Made by a program: the position numbers and the translations under genes
NCBI GenBank assembly: GCA_937928545.1
Contig: CALGJQ010000027.1
Location: forward strand, 1-64,000
DNA: 64,000 bases
DNA from: an uncultured Verrucomicrobiales bacterium
GTDB taxonomy: Bacteria > Verrucomicrobiota > Verrucomicrobiia > Verrucomicrobiales > Akkermansiaceae
Direction of reading: 5' to 3'
Shown here: in pieces, positions 43,096 to 50,987 of the stretch
Position numbering within the stretch: position 1 is the first letter of the stretch
How the letters are laid out: each line of letters begins with the position of its first letter
The notes under the pieces: generated by a model
The model's input: the letters and a program-made list of their open reading frames with translations, nothing else
Databases searched by the model: none
What the model was told of the DNA's origin: nothing

Positions 43096-44490
43096 ATGTC
43101 CAACATCCAATCCAAGCGCTGGCAACTCTCTCGCCGCCAAACCCTTCGCGGCATGGGTGCCACTCTCGCCCTCCCCTTCCTCGAAGCAATGCGCCCCGTC
43201 TACGGACAAAGCGCCGCCACCAGCGATCCCGTCCGCATGGCCTGCCTCTTCATGCCCAATGGCGTCCGCCCCGACAAATGGACCCCCAGCGGAAAAGGCC
43301 CCTCCTTCAAACTCTCCCCCATTCTCTCCCCGCTCGAGTCCGTCAAAGAATACCTCACCGTCATCTCCGGCCTCACCAATCAACCCTCGCACAAGGGCGA
43401 CGGCCACTACTTCAAAACCGCCGGCTGGCTCACCTGTTCCACCATCGCCAGCACCACCGGGTCCGATGTCTCCGCAAATGGCATCTCCATCGACCAACTC
43501 GCCGCCCAAGCCATCGGACGAAACACCAAGCTCCCCTCCATGGAACTCGGCACCTCACCCATCAGCTCCGGCATCGACCGAAACGTCAACCTCACCCGCC
43601 TCTACGGCTCACACATCTCCTGGAAAAAGCCCGACGTCCCTCTCCCTTGCGAAATTAACCCGCAAAGCGCCTTCGACCGCCTTTTCCGCAAAGTCGACAA
43701 ATCTGGCAAAGGACAATCCGATGACAAATCCGTCATCGACATCGTCCTCGACGACGCCAACTCGCTCAAACGAACCCTCGGCACCGAGGACAAGCACAAG
43801 CTCCAGCAATACCTCGAAAGCGTCCGCGAAGTCGAACGCCGCATCGAAAACGAAGCCAAACAAATTGGCGCCGGACAAAACATCTCCGAAGCCGCCGCCA
43901 AACAACTCGCCGCCCTCAACAAACGCATCGGCACCGCCATGGGTGGAGACAAAAAAGGCCTCGGCTCCGTCCAACGCATCGACCACACCGAGCACTCCCG
44001 CCTCATGCTCGACCTCATCGCCCTCGCCTTCTGGACCGACTCCACCCGCGTCGCCACCTTCATGTTTGGCAATGCCGTCTCCGGAAAAAACTTCTCCTTC
44101 CTCGATGGCGTCAGCGGCGGTCACCATTCCATCTCCCACCACAAGGGCGATAAAAAACAGCTCGACCAATACCAGAAAATCAACACCTGGCACTCCGCAC
44201 AACTCGCCTACCTCCTTCAGAAAATGAAGAGCCTCCCCGAAGGCAGCGCCAACGTTCTCGATAATTCGATGGTCCTCTTCGGCTCCGGCATCCGTGACGG
44301 AAACGCCCACGCCACCAAAGACATCCCCACCATCCTCGCTGGCGGAGCCAACGGCCAACTCAAACCCGGCCGCCACCTCCAAGCCGACGACAACTCCCCC
44401 CTCGCCTCCCTCTACGTCGGCATGATGAAACGCCTCGGCGTCCCCACCAAATCAATCGGCAACGCCAACCGCGAACTCCGCGGCCTCTAA
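43096..44490 (+). CDS. DUF1552 protein, Tat-exported
   Basis: 464 residues with a twin-arginine signal peptide (QLSRRQTLRGMGATLALPFL). The DUF1552 body includes VRMACLFMPNGVRPDKWTPS, GLTNQPSHKGDGHYFKTAGW, SMELGTSPISSGIDRNVNLT, a helical central part with VLDDANSLKRTLGTEDKHKL, and DGVSGGHHSISHHKGDKKQL. The family is found together with DUF1592/DUF1588 cytochrome-like proteins, and the mate at 35855 lies on the same strand. Its last 45 bases and the following 75 recur at 45165-45291. Confidence 0.9.
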   Translation: MSNIQSKRWQLSRRQTLRGMGATLALPFLEAMRPVYGQSAATSDPVRMACLFMPNGVRPDKWTPSGKGPSFKLSPILSPLESVKEYLTVISGLTNQPSHKGDGHYFKTAGWLTCSTIASTTGSDVSANGISIDQLAAQAIGRNTKLPSMELGTSPISSGIDRNVNLTRLYGSHISWKKPDVPLPCEINPQSAFDRLFRKVDKSGKGQSDDKSVIDIVLDDANSLKRTLGTEDKHKLQQYLESVREVERRIENEAKQIGAGQNISEAAAKQLAALNKRIGTAMGGDKKGLGSVQRIDHTEHSRLMLDLIALAFWTDSTRVATFMFGNAVSGKNFSFLDGVSGGHHSISHHKGDKKQLDQYQKINTWHSAQLAYLLQKMKSLPEGSANVLDNSMVLFGSGIRDGNAHATKDIPTILAGGANGQLKPGRHLQADDNSPLASLYVGMMKRLGVPTKSIGNANRELRGL

Positions 44491-44567
44491 AGGAGCGCGG
44501 GCGTCCCGCCCGCTTCACAACCTCAGCCCCCCGGAAAGACACTTTGGAAAGTGTCCTCCCCGCCCTC
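44445..44567 (+). repeat. Source copy of a duplicated block (end of DUF1552 gene and following palindromes)
   Basis: Covers the final codons of the DUF1552 gene, the stop, the palindrome GCGGGCGTCCCGCCCGC (44497-44513) and a GGACACTTT-family palindrome core (44538-44555). It recurs in the same orientation at 45165-45291, 720 bases away, at about 90 per cent identity or better. Confidence 0.85.
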
Positions 44568-44615
44568 AACCACCCACCAAAAAGCCTAGATAAAATTCCG
44601 AACCATCTCCCCCCC

Positions 44616-45326
44616 ATGAAACAGAAAATCCTTATCCTCGGCGGATTCATAGTCTTCTGCACCCTCTTCAGCTTCTGGCGAATCTCAAAGCAAGCTCTCC
44701 CCGCTTCCTCTGACCTCAGAACGTCAATCCTACAGGCCTCAAAAATTGACCTCAAAAAAGGCCTCCCTCACCAATTCTTTGAACCAGAGGCTCTAAAACA
44801 GGAACTCGATCAAGAAAACACCGTTCAAATCGCCGACTTCCCCTTCTACACCCCTTCGATCTCACTCACCGATTCCCAAAAAGAAAAAATCATCTCTCTT
44901 CTTTCCTCTGACGGAAGCATCCGCCCTTTCAAAGGAGAAAAAGACTGCGGCGGCTTCCACCCCGACTTCGCAGTCTCTTGGACCACAGATAACACAGACG
45001 TCCACGCCCTCATCTGCTTCGGCTGTAGCGAAATCATCTTCACCTCGGGTCCAGAACGCTATCGCTTCGACCTCTCGCCACCCGCAAAGAAGGAACTAAA
45101 GAAGCTCCTCAATCACGTCTTCTCTGACCGAGAACCGCACGCCAATTTTCCCTACTACACACACCACCAAATCAATCGGCAACGCCAACCGCGAACTCCG
45201 CGGCCTTTAAGGAGCGCGGGCGTCCCGCCCGCTTCACAACCTCAGCCCAACCCCGGAAGGACACTTTGGAAAGTGTCCCTCCCAACCTTCAAGCTCAGCC
45301 CCATGGGGAACTCCCGAGTTTTTTGA
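44616..45326 (+). CDS. Membrane-anchored or exported protein, 3' end replaced by a repeat
   Basis: From ATG 44616 the protein begins with a hydrophobic segment (KILILGGFIVFCTLFSFWRI). The mature part has no family I recognise; a feature is TTDNTDVHALICFGCSEIIF with a CxxC-like C-F-G-C. Up to about ANFPYYT (45160) it looks native. From 45165 the DNA is a copy of the end of the DUF1552 gene read in another frame, giving the abnormal Arg/Pro/Gln-rich tail QINRQRQPRTPRPLRSAG and a new stop at 45324-45326. The original C-terminus has been lost or displaced. Confidence 0.5.
   Translation: MKQKILILGGFIVFCTLFSFWRISKQALPASSDLRTSILQASKIDLKKGLPHQFFEPEALKQELDQENTVQIADFPFYTPSISLTDSQKEKIISLLSSDGSIRPFKGEKDCGGFHPDFAVSWTTDNTDVHALICFGCSEIIFTSGPERYRFDLSPPAKKELKKLLNHVFSDREPHANFPYYTHHQINRQRQPRTPRPLRSAGVPPASQPQPNPGRTLWKVSLPTFKLSPMGNSRVF
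45165..45291 (+). repeat. Duplicated block inserted into the 3' end of the upstream gene
   Basis: Matches 44445-44567. The DUF1552 frame ending at its TAA can still be read here, but it is not the frame of the host gene. The block brings a GGACACTTT palindrome (45259-45278). Confidence 0.85.
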
Positions 45327-45380
45327 AAAGAAGAAGTAGAGAAGCACACAGATATAAATCATTCTCACGGTGTTGAAAAA

Positions 45381-46424
45381 ATGGTCCGATTCTCCCCCAC
45401 CCAAAAACGCCATCTCCTCCGCGAGATGATCCGCATCCGCCGCATCGAGCAGAGATGTCTTAAAAGTTACAGCAAAGGCTGGCCGCCAAAAATGGGAGGC
45501 TTCCTCGTCCTCTCCATCGGTCAAGAATCCACCGCCGCCACCGTCCGCTCCATCATGGGGCCGGATGACCACACCATCACCGGCTGTCGAGGCATTGGTC
45601 CTGCCATCGCGGCCGGAATATCCGCAGACTCCATCATCGCCGAACTCATGGGGAGAACCGGAGGCTGCAGCCAAGGCAAAGGCGGCAATTTCTCCCTCTT
45701 CAGCCCCGCCCACCGCCATTGGGGATGCTTCCCCATCGCCGCTGCCCAAACTCCCCTCGCACTCGGCCTCAGCTTCGCCCTCAAATACCAAGAAAGAGAA
45801 GGCGTCGTCTTCTGCTTCCTCGGCGACGGAGCCACCAACCAAGGTGTCTTCCACGAGACTCTCAATCTCGCCGGCCTCTTCGATATCCCCACCGTCTTCA
45901 TCATCGAGAACAACGGCTACGCCATGGGAACCAGCGTCCCCCGATCCTCCGCCTTCAAAGACCACCTCGCCCAACGCGCCGAGACCTACAACATCGATTG
46001 GGATATCGCCAAAGGTTGGGAAATCGATTCCCTCCTCAGTAAACTCACCAAAGCCCGCGATCGCGCTCTCCAAAAATCCCGCCCCACCGTCCTCGAAGTC
46101 ACCACCTACCGCTACTACGGATGGAGCGTCGCCGACGCCAATCACAAAAAATATCGCACACCCGAAGACATTCAGTTCCACAAAGACAACCGCGACCCCA
46201 TCCGCCTCTGGGCCGACCAACTTATCGCCGAAGGCCACCTCACCCCCGAAGTCGAAAAAGAGATGCACGAAGAGGCTAAGCTCGAAGCCCTCACCGCCTC
46301 CACCCTCGCAGAGCAATCCCCACCACCCACACCCGACGACCTCCTCGACCACGTCTATTGGGAAACTGACCACAACACCCCCGCCAGCCAACAAGGACGA
46401 CACTTCTTCAACGATGAAACCTGA
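45381..46424 (+). CDS. Orphan E1-alpha-like protein lacking catalytic histidines
   Basis: 347 residues, full-length homologue of pyruvate dehydrogenase E1-alpha (compare 21658). The TPP metal motif FLGDGATNQGVFHETLNLAG with IENN is kept. Several active-site positions are changed: HLYIGQES is VLSIGQES, AYRCHAHAL is GCRGIGPAI, GGSMHFF is GGNFSLF, GGHGIV is GCFPIA, and YYGHSVAD is YYGWSVAD. Five histidines of the catalytic region are therefore missing while the fold-keeping residues persist. No beta subunit or E2 is adjacent. Either a pseudoenzyme that binds the complex, or an enzyme of altered chemistry. Both paralogues share the C-terminal IGRHFFND/QGRHFFND ending. Confidence 0.78.
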   Translation: MVRFSPTQKRHLLREMIRIRRIEQRCLKSYSKGWPPKMGGFLVLSIGQESTAATVRSIMGPDDHTITGCRGIGPAIAAGISADSIIAELMGRTGGCSQGKGGNFSLFSPAHRHWGCFPIAAAQTPLALGLSFALKYQEREGVVFCFLGDGATNQGVFHETLNLAGLFDIPTVFIIENNGYAMGTSVPRSSAFKDHLAQRAETYNIDWDIAKGWEIDSLLSKLTKARDRALQKSRPTVLEVTTYRYYGWSVADANHKKYRTPEDIQFHKDNRDPIRLWADQLIAEGHLTPEVEKEMHEEAKLEALTASTLAEQSPPPTPDDLLDHVYWETDHNTPASQQGRHFFNDET

Positions 46425-46458
46425 GCAAAGTGGTTTAACCTAAGAACTTCTCAAAGTC

Positions 46459-46941
46459 ATGCGTTCTCACAAAGACCCCATGACCCACCGCAAAAGATCC
46501 CCCCTCCCGACCGAAGACAGCCCCGGACTCGACATCTCCTCTCTCATCGATGTCTGCTTCTTACTTCTCATCTACTTTCTCGTCACCACCCAGATCGTCA
46601 AAAAGGAACAAGAACTCAGCTCCACCCTGCCCGTACCAAATCCCACTGGGACGCCAGTCGAAAACCCGCCTCTCAATCTTCTCATTGAAGAAAACGGCAA
46701 CATCTCAATCCGAACCGAAGCCAAGCTCATCGAATTGGTCGAATCTGACAAAAATTCCCGAGAGCTCCCCACTCTCTCCAAACGCCTCGCCCTGCACAAA
46801 AGCATCGCCCAAGCCTCCAAACAAAACGCTGTCGTCACCATCAAAGTCGACGGAAGCGCCAAACAACAACGAGTCACCGATGTCCTCAATGCCCTCGCTG
46901 GCGCTAAGATCTCCGAAATCACCTTCCTCGAATCGTCATAG
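46459..46941 (+). CDS. ExbD/TolR-family protein
   Basis: 160 residues. A short cytosolic N-terminus is followed by the single transmembrane helix with the conserved Asp of proton-coupled ExbD/TolR proteins (LDISSLIDVCFLLLIYFLVT), then a periplasmic domain (VTIKVDGSAKQQRVTDVLNA). Works with an ExbB/TolQ partner to energise outer-membrane processes; no partner is adjacent. A Met at residue 8 is another possible start. Confidence 0.85.
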   Translation: MRSHKDPMTHRKRSPLPTEDSPGLDISSLIDVCFLLLIYFLVTTQIVKKEQELSSTLPVPNPTGTPVENPPLNLLIEENGNISIRTEAKLIELVESDKNSRELPTLSKRLALHKSIAQASKQNAVVTIKVDGSAKQQRVTDVLNALAGAKISEITFLESS

Positions 46942-46955
46942 ATTTCTGAGCAAAG

Positions 46956-47249
46956 CTAGCCCCTCAACATTGATTGCCATACTAAAGCAACAAGCATCAG
47001 GATCACCCCAAGAACGATGTAGCAAATTCGTATGTTCGAGCGCTCAACGTTTCCAACCCAGTGATCCATAATCGAAACTTTCACCGCACCTAACGCAAAA
47101 ATCACGATGCACAAATACCACGCCTTAGCAAACCTCCGTCCCCTTAGCTCAACAGCTTGATCTGGCATTTCAAATCCACCTGTCAGATAAAAGGCGACCA
47201 GAAGTAACGCCAGAATTCCCCCTCGAATTGGAGTCACATTAATTTCCAT
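46956..47249 (-). CDS. Small membrane protein, unknown function
   Basis: 97 residues from ATG 47249 (MEINVTPIRGGILALLLVAF). Three hydrophobic segments with a short central hydrophilic part (QAVELRGRRFAKAW). The start lies 11 bases inside the end of the upstream membrane-protein gene, so the two are coupled. No family recognised. The DNA is AT-richer than the neighbours. Confidence 0.55.
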   Translation of the reverse strand: MEINVTPIRGGILALLLVAFYLTGGFEMPDQAVELRGRRFAKAWYLCIVIFALGAVKVSIMDHWVGNVERSNIRICYIVLGVILMLVALVWQSMLRG

Positions 47250-47841
47250 AGTTTTTATTAATCTTGATCCTAGGGACACCTCTCGAAATCCCATACTGAA
47301 TCGCCCCAATCCGGATAAGATTCTGAAGCTCTTCTTCAACTCCGACATACTCTTTCAAATCCTGCCACTTATTTGCGTCGCGAGATCTCTCTAAGACCTC
47401 TCCCATTCGCTTCTCTAGATCTCCCTTACTTGAAATCAAACTTGCGAATCTTGTGGCGGCATTCAGAAGCATCAAAGGTCCCGCTAGAAAAATCTGGCTT
47501 AAAAGGTGAGAAGTTCCAGTCACCTGCCCCAGCTCTCGATTCACGGCATAGGCTCCGCCAGTTTCACTCTTTGCAAGCGACTCTACATAAAGTGCTGATT
47601 CTCCGAAAGAAGTAAGCCCGTTGCCTTTTTTCCAAACCGAATAACCACTTGAAAGTAGTATCGCGAGGCCAAGCAAACCAATCGTCACCCCCATTCCAGA
47701 TGTCATTTCAATTCCAAATCGATCCAAGGCAAATATTGGGACAAATCGAAAGAACAAATACCCCAACCACGAGCAAAATAAGCCTCCAATTATTGCAAGA
47801 ATTCCAACAATAATTTGATTCCGATTATATCGTTGAATCAT
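47239..47841 (-). CDS. Membrane protein, unknown function
   Basis: 200 residues with two N-terminal transmembrane helices (IIVGILAIIGGLFCSWLGYLF; GMGVTIGLLGLAILLSSGYSV) and a mainly helical cytosolic part (SLISSKGDLEKRMGEVLERS). A hydrophobic stretch in the middle (LLSQIFLAGPLMLLNAATRF) may be a third helix. First gene of a two-gene unit. No family recognised. Confidence 0.55.
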   Translation of the reverse strand: MIQRYNRNQIIVGILAIIGGLFCSWLGYLFFRFVPIFALDRFGIEMTSGMGVTIGLLGLAILLSSGYSVWKKGNGLTSFGESALYVESLAKSETGGAYAVNRELGQVTGTSHLLSQIFLAGPLMLLNAATRFASLISSKGDLEKRMGEVLERSRDANKWQDLKEYVGVEEELQNLIRIGAIQYGISRGVPRIKINKNYGN

Positions 47842-47967
47842 CGTTCATAAATCTAAATTGAATCAACCTGTCACAACCACAACTTTCTTTCGCAAAATTT
47901 GCTCCACCAAGCCCAATCCTATCCTTGGCCTTGGCATGACGCATTCGCAGGCTACCTTGCTGAGGTG

Positions 47968-49086
47968 ATGAAAATGCTCCCCCATTCCGTTAAGATCATT
48001 TGCTGCTTCTTTTCTCTCGCTCTCCCCAGCTACGCCCAGCTTTCCAAAGTCCCTTCTTGGACCCCTCTCCCCACTAGCTCAACGGCCACCACTCTCCGCT
48101 CCGGCGGAGCCAGTTACATCCGCTCTCTCCAATACGTCACCCCCACTCCCTCCACCACCGCAGCTCAACTCAGCGCGATCAACCCGCACCTCCCAAAGAT
48201 TCTTCCGGACTTCAATCTCCTCCTCGAAACCGCCCAGCTCTCCTCTCGCTTCCAACAACTCTACGACACCAAGCACAAGACCAACCGCTCCGGCAGCCTC
48301 CTCACCTCGCATAACTACTTCGATTGCGAAACCACCCTCCTCCTCACCCACCCCACCACCCAGCAAAAAGTCTTCCTCCTCCAGTCCGACATGGACGTCG
48401 TCACCGATGGCTCCGACCCCGGCCGCTCTCCCCTCATCTCAAACTACGACTTAGCTCGTACTTCCGACTGGTTCCTCCCCGAAACCTCCTACTCTTGGGT
48501 CAACACCAGCCCTGAACCCAACCCCTTCCTCAACTACTACCCCGAAACCCTGACCAAGCTCCAAAAGCTCCGCACCCAACTCGAAGCTGAAGCAAAAAAA
48601 GACCCCGGCGTGGTCTGGCGCGAAATGATCCGTGCCTGCGATTCCCAAATTTACCGAGTCAAAGAACGCGGCCTTCATTCCTACACCAAAACCAACCTCA
48701 AAAAGCGCCGCTTCCTCCTCGCGACCGAAGACCCCTTCGTCGTCCTCCCCGTCCCCTGGGTCAAATCCACCGCCCCCTTCTCCCCTCGCATGGGTGACTA
48801 CGCCGCCGTCATCTATAAAGATAAAATCTACCCCGCCATCCTCGGCGACGCCGGCCCCTCCTCCAAAACCGGAGAAGCCTCCCTCCGCCTCGCCCGCGCC
48901 CTCAACCCAAAGGCCAACGGCAAAACCCGCGCCGTCTCCGACCTCACCGTCACCTACCTCTTCTTCCCAAAATCCGCCGGCCCCCGCAAAGCCCCCAACC
49001 TCCCCGAGTGGCATACCAAAGTCAGCAGCCTCTTAAAAAACATCGGTGGCCTCGGCGAGGGCTACACCCTCCACACCTGGGATTGA
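47968..49086 (+). CDS. Exported GH75 chitosanase-like protein
   Basis: About 372 residues; ATG at 47968 or 47974 starts the signal peptide (MLPHSVKIICCFFSLALPSYAQ), and GAGG lies 8 bases before the latter. The C-terminal half resembles fungal-type chitosanases of glycoside hydrolase family 75: LLQSDMDVVTDGSDPGRSPL, TSYSWVNTS, PFVVLPVPWVKST, GDYAAVIYKDKIYPAILGDA, and KTGEASLRLARALNPKA with the conserved GDxG and GEAS elements. The Asp in DMDVVTDG is at the expected catalytic region. Chitosan or a similar polysaccharide is the likely substrate. Confidence 0.65.
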   Translation: MKMLPHSVKIICCFFSLALPSYAQLSKVPSWTPLPTSSTATTLRSGGASYIRSLQYVTPTPSTTAAQLSAINPHLPKILPDFNLLLETAQLSSRFQQLYDTKHKTNRSGSLLTSHNYFDCETTLLLTHPTTQQKVFLLQSDMDVVTDGSDPGRSPLISNYDLARTSDWFLPETSYSWVNTSPEPNPFLNYYPETLTKLQKLRTQLEAEAKKDPGVVWREMIRACDSQIYRVKERGLHSYTKTNLKKRRFLLATEDPFVVLPVPWVKSTAPFSPRMGDYAAVIYKDKIYPAILGDAGPSSKTGEASLRLARALNPKANGKTRAVSDLTVTYLFFPKSAGPRKAPNLPEWHTKVSSLLKNIGGLGEGYTLHTWD

Positions 49087-49117
49087 TCCCCCCTTCAATT
49101 CAGCCTACCGTAAAAAA

Positions 49118-49423
49118 GTGATTCACCAAATCTCCACCTCAGACTTCTCATCCCACCTCTTTTGGGATGTCGATGTCTCTTCGGTGGACCTTGAGAAAAA
49201 CCGCGCTTGGCTAGTTCGGCGCGTTCTAGAAAAAGGCCTCCTCAAAGACTGGCTTCTTTTAAAAAAGTGCTACTCCAAAAACGAACTGAGAGAAGCCGTC
49301 ACCTCCCTCCGCTCGCTCGAAAAAAAGGCCACCAGCTTTGCCTGCGCCACCCTCGATTTGGATCGAACTCAACTGAGATGCTACACGAACAAACAGTCCC
49401 AAGCCACACCCTGGAACTCCTAA
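49118..49423 (+). CDS. DUF6922-like protein, putative antitoxin of AbiEii-type pair
   Basis: About 101 residues from GTG 49118. The pattern HLFWDVDVSSVDLEKNRAWL, VRRVLEKGLLKDW and FACATLDLDRTQLRCY corresponds, as far as I recall, to the DUF6922 family, which often sits directly before nucleotidyltransferase toxins of AbiEii type. The end overlaps the start of that gene by 46 bases in another frame. The antitoxin role is inference from position. Confidence 0.6.
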   Translation: MIHQISTSDFSSHLFWDVDVSSVDLEKNRAWLVRRVLEKGLLKDWLLLKKCYSKNELREAVTSLRSLEKKATSFACATLDLDRTQLRCYTNKQSQATPWNS

Positions 49424-49986
49424 AACTCGCTTCGCCTCGCCTCAATGAACTCGGTTTCTATCTGGCTGGCGGCACCGCCTTAGCCCTGAGACTGGGACAT
49501 CGAATCTCCGTCGATCTGGATTTTTTCAAGAGCGCTCAGTTCTCCCCTCCTGAATTAATCGATGAACTAGAAACCCTCACAGGATCTCCCTCAAAAATCA
49601 TTCACCAATCCAAAGGCTCAATCGCAATCACACATCAGAACAGCAAACTCGAGTTCCTCAGATACGACACCCAACTTCTCGAACCAGTCGAACAAATCGA
49701 TGGCATCTCACTCTCTTCGCTTCCCGACAACGTCGCGATGAAGCTCTCGGCCTTAGTTGGCCGAGGTTCAAAAAAAGACTTCGTCGATGTTGCCGCCCTC
49801 CTCGAAAGCATCGACCTCTCCCTGATGCTCGATTGGTATCAAAGAAAATACCCTGCCTCAGACCCCTTCATCGTCATGAAAAGCCTCACCTGGTTCGACG
49901 ATGCCGAAGCTGAACCAGATCCAGTTTTCTTGAAGTCACAGAACTGGGAAGAGATTAAGGAAGTCATTCTCAAAGCCGCCAAATAG
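49378..49986 (+). CDS. AbiEii-type nucleotidyltransferase toxin-like protein
   Basis: 202 residues from ATG 49378. AbiEii/nucleotidyltransferase fold: FYLAGGTALALRLGHRISVD LDFF gives the GG-x9-10-D-x-D signature (Gly-Gly and the two Asp metal ligands). The middle contains SLPDNVAMKLSALVGRGSKKDFVDVAALLE, with the K-x-x-A and RG-x-x-KDFxD elements of the family. Toxin members transfer nucleotides to tRNA or other targets. Forms a pair with the overlapping upstream gene. Confidence 0.8.
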   Translation: MLHEQTVPSHTLELLKLASPRLNELGFYLAGGTALALRLGHRISVDLDFFKSAQFSPPELIDELETLTGSPSKIIHQSKGSIAITHQNSKLEFLRYDTQLLEPVEQIDGISLSSLPDNVAMKLSALVGRGSKKDFVDVAALLESIDLSLMLDWYQRKYPASDPFIVMKSLTWFDDAEAEPDPVFLKSQNWEEIKEVILKAAK

Positions 49987-50002
49987 AAGGCTGCCGTGCG
50001 TG

Positions 50003-50266
50003 CTTCGAAAGCAGGAGCTTTCGACTACGGCACAAAAAAAGCACCTCCAACTCGTGAGAGCCGAAGACGCTTAGTGATATTTTCGAGTCAGTTGACTTAG
50101 CCGAAGGTCACGACTTCTTCCTCGGAAGGAGGAACATCGTCGTCACTGGAAGGTGCGTCCGCAGCAGGTGCTCCGCCCCCGTTTCCTTCACGGAGAGCAG
50201 CTTTACGGGACATCTTCACGCGGCCATTGTTGTCGATTCCGACGCACTTTGCTGAGATGATGTCGC
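50003..50266 (-). pseudogene. Truncated copy of the pnp 3' end plus its terminator region
   Basis: Matches 51920-52191 at roughly 90 per cent, same orientation. The minus-strand frame still reads AKCVGIDNNGRVKMSRKAAL and ends with the pnp C-terminus DVPPSEEEVVTFG and TAA at 50099-50101, but there is no start and nothing of the rest of pnp. The copy of the terminator hairpin is mutated. It borders the vapBC-like cassette on the left. Confidence 0.85.
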
Positions 50267-50296
50267 TCTCCTACAATCAACCAACTTGACAAGAAC

Positions 50297-50320
50297 ACAC
50301 GGGCCATGCATGGTCCGTGT
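50297..50320. promoter_or_regulatory. Operator-like palindrome abutting the VapB start
   Basis: Half sites ACACGG and CCGTGT flank the perfect centre CCATGCATGG with one mismatched pair between (24 bases). It touches the ATG at 50321, leaving no room for a Shine-Dalgarno sequence. TTGACA at 50286-50291 could be a -35 box. An autoregulatory site is probable. Confidence 0.65.
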
Positions 50321-50602
50321 ATGCCCACTAAAACCATCTCCATCGAACTCGATGCCTACGAGAAGCTGGCTGCGGCAAAAAAAGGCCCGCGCGATTCCTT
50401 TTCGAAGGTGATTCGGCGCACCCACTTTGAGAATCCTGCTCCAACCGGAGCCGATTTATTGGAAAATGTGGACAAGCTTTTTGCCCACCTCCCCGATGAC
50501 GGGGTTTCTCTCGCAGATGCTTTGGCCGAACTTCCGGAAGATCCCCCCATCGTCACTAGCCCATGGGATGAGGTCGAACTGGAGGCAGGAGAAAAACGAT
50601 GA
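50321..50602 (+). CDS. VapB-like antitoxin
   Basis: 93 residues from ATG 50321 (MPTKTISIELDAYEKLAAAK), a ribbon-helix-helix N-terminus of the VapB/DUF217 type followed by SFSKVIRRTHFENPAPTGAD and an acidic C-terminal tail (EDPPIVTSPWDEVELEAGEK). The stop overlaps the toxin start in ATGA. Palindrome directly upstream. Lies between the two copies of the pnp 3' end. Confidence 0.82.
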   Translation: MPTKTISIELDAYEKLAAAKKGPRDSFSKVIRRTHFENPAPTGADLLENVDKLFAHLPDDGVSLADALAELPEDPPIVTSPWDEVELEAGEKR

Positions 50603-50985
50603 TCCTCGATAGTAATTTCCTGATCCATCTCGAACGAGAGCGCCGTCGCAAAGAGGAAGGGCCCGCGAGCCAATTCCTCCTCTTGAACACAGATTCCCCT
50701 TTAGCAATCACATCAACCATCGCCGGAGAAATCGCCTGCGGAAATAGCATGAGAGACCGTATTTCTTGGGAAAAATACATTCGCTTTTTCACCTGCCTAG
50801 AAATCACCCCTGAGGTGAGCTGGCATTATGGTGAGATCTTCCTCCATCTCAAAGAAAGCGGTAAAATAATCGGCCAAAATGACCTTTGGATCGCTGCCAC
50901 GGCATTGGCTCACAAGCGCCCTATTGTGACTCGAAACACTTCGGAGTTCACCCGCGTGCCGGGTTTAGAAGTGCGGGAGTTTTGA
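50599..50985 (+). CDS. PIN-domain toxin (VapC-like)
   Basis: 128 residues with PIN acidic motifs: MILDSNFLIHLERERR (Asp), ITSTIAGEIACG (Glu), IIGQNDLWIAATALAHKRPI (Asp), TRNTSEF. A ribonuclease in characterised relatives. Second gene of the pair with the overlapping VapB-like antitoxin. It ends convergently two bases before the nucleotidyltransferase gene. Confidence 0.9.
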   Translation: MILDSNFLIHLERERRRKEEGPASQFLLLNTDSPLAITSTIAGEIACGNSMRDRISWEKYIRFFTCLEITPEVSWHYGEIFLHLKESGKIIGQNDLWIAATALAHKRPIVTRNTSEFTRVPGLEVREF

Positions 50986-50987
50986 GA

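Noticed and set aside
45234-46403. 389-codon minus-strand open frame
   Set aside because: Antisense shadow of the E1-alpha paralogue.
50003-50266. A functional short PNPase-like protein
   Set aside because: The frame has no start codon or upstream domain; it is best read as a duplicated 3' end.
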